Shown here: positions 5,381-5,406 of the stretch, one piece after another
Layout of the letters: every line of letters starts with the position of its first letter
Position numbering within the stretch: position 1 is the first letter of the stretch
Assembly: GCA_009885185.1 (NCBI GenBank)
Contig: VFLF01000282.1
Location: 1 to 5,406 of the forward strand
DNA length: 5,406 bases
Source of the DNA: Nitrosomonadales bacterium
Lineage (GTDB): Bacteria > Pseudomonadota > Gammaproteobacteria > Burkholderiales > SG8-41
Direction of reading: 5' to 3'
The notes under the pieces: generated by a model
Databases searched by the model: none
Seen by the model: only the letters and a program-made list of their open reading frames with translations
What the model was told of the DNA's origin: nothing
Translations under genes and position numbers: made by a program

Positions 5381-5406
5381 GCCGTCATTCAAGCGGGACG
5401 CGCTAA
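5375..5406 (+). other. Left half of a possible second attC-like site, cut by the window end
   Basis: Starting at the stop codon of the preceding gene, the order ACATAAG (5375-5381), five bases, ATTCAAG (5387-5393), CGGGACGCGC matches the spacing and feel of the left end of aadA-type attC sites (R'', 5 bases, TTCAAG, then a GC-rich arm). The R'' match is poor (5 of 7 to RYYYAAC) and the right half is not in the window, so pairing cannot be tested. The GTCATTC at 5384-5390 also matches the start of the dispersed repeats at 669 and 2889, an alternative reading. Confidence 0.25.

Overview
The window looks like chromosomal DNA from a fairly GC-rich proteobacterium, most likely beta- or gammaproteobacterial. 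This is an inference. It rests on the base composition of the three metabolic genes (by eye about 60 % GC), on Shine-Dalgarno-led starts, and on short dispersed palindromes of the GTCATTC...GAAT type, best known from those groups (dRS3 of Neisseria and its relatives). No rRNA, tRNA, CRISPR array, transposase or integrase gene is visible.

Layout. (1) Bases 1-600, minus strand: the first 200 codons of a HyuB-type hydantoinase/oxoprolinase beta subunit, cut by the window edge. (2) Bases 601-796: a 196-base gap holding a short dispersed ACACAGAT repeat and a perfect 30-bp inverted repeat whose arms are dRS3-like. (3) Bases 797-2839, minus strand: a complete HyuA-type alpha subunit, best started at a GTG. 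(4) Bases 2840-3033: the divergent intergenic region, containing a perfect 42-bp palindrome with no loop. (5) Bases 3034-4482, plus strand: a complete MmgE/PrpD-family protein. (6) Bases 4483-4621: a gap rich in imperfect inverted repeats, possibly an integron attC-like site. (7) Bases 4622-5380, plus strand: an AT-richer gene for an unnamed 252-residue protein with a Cys/His zinc-ribbon-like N-terminus and a HEPN-like helical part carrying an R-x4-H motif. (8) Bases 5381-5406: the start of a second attC-like or repeat-like sequence, cut by the window end.

How the genes fit together. HyuA and HyuB would form one ATP-dependent amidohydrolase that opens a cyclic amide (hydantoin, 5-oxoproline or a related lactam). 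The divergent MmgE/PrpD protein would act on a carboxylic acid as a dehydratase, decarboxylase or epimerase. Together they suggest a small catabolic locus, but the sequence does not reveal the substrate.

The 4622-5380 gene does not belong to that pathway by sequence or composition. It is the most interesting part of the window: a possible HEPN nuclease-like accessory gene that may sit in a mobile cassette. That reading is a hypothesis. The attC evidence is suggestive, and the second site is incomplete.
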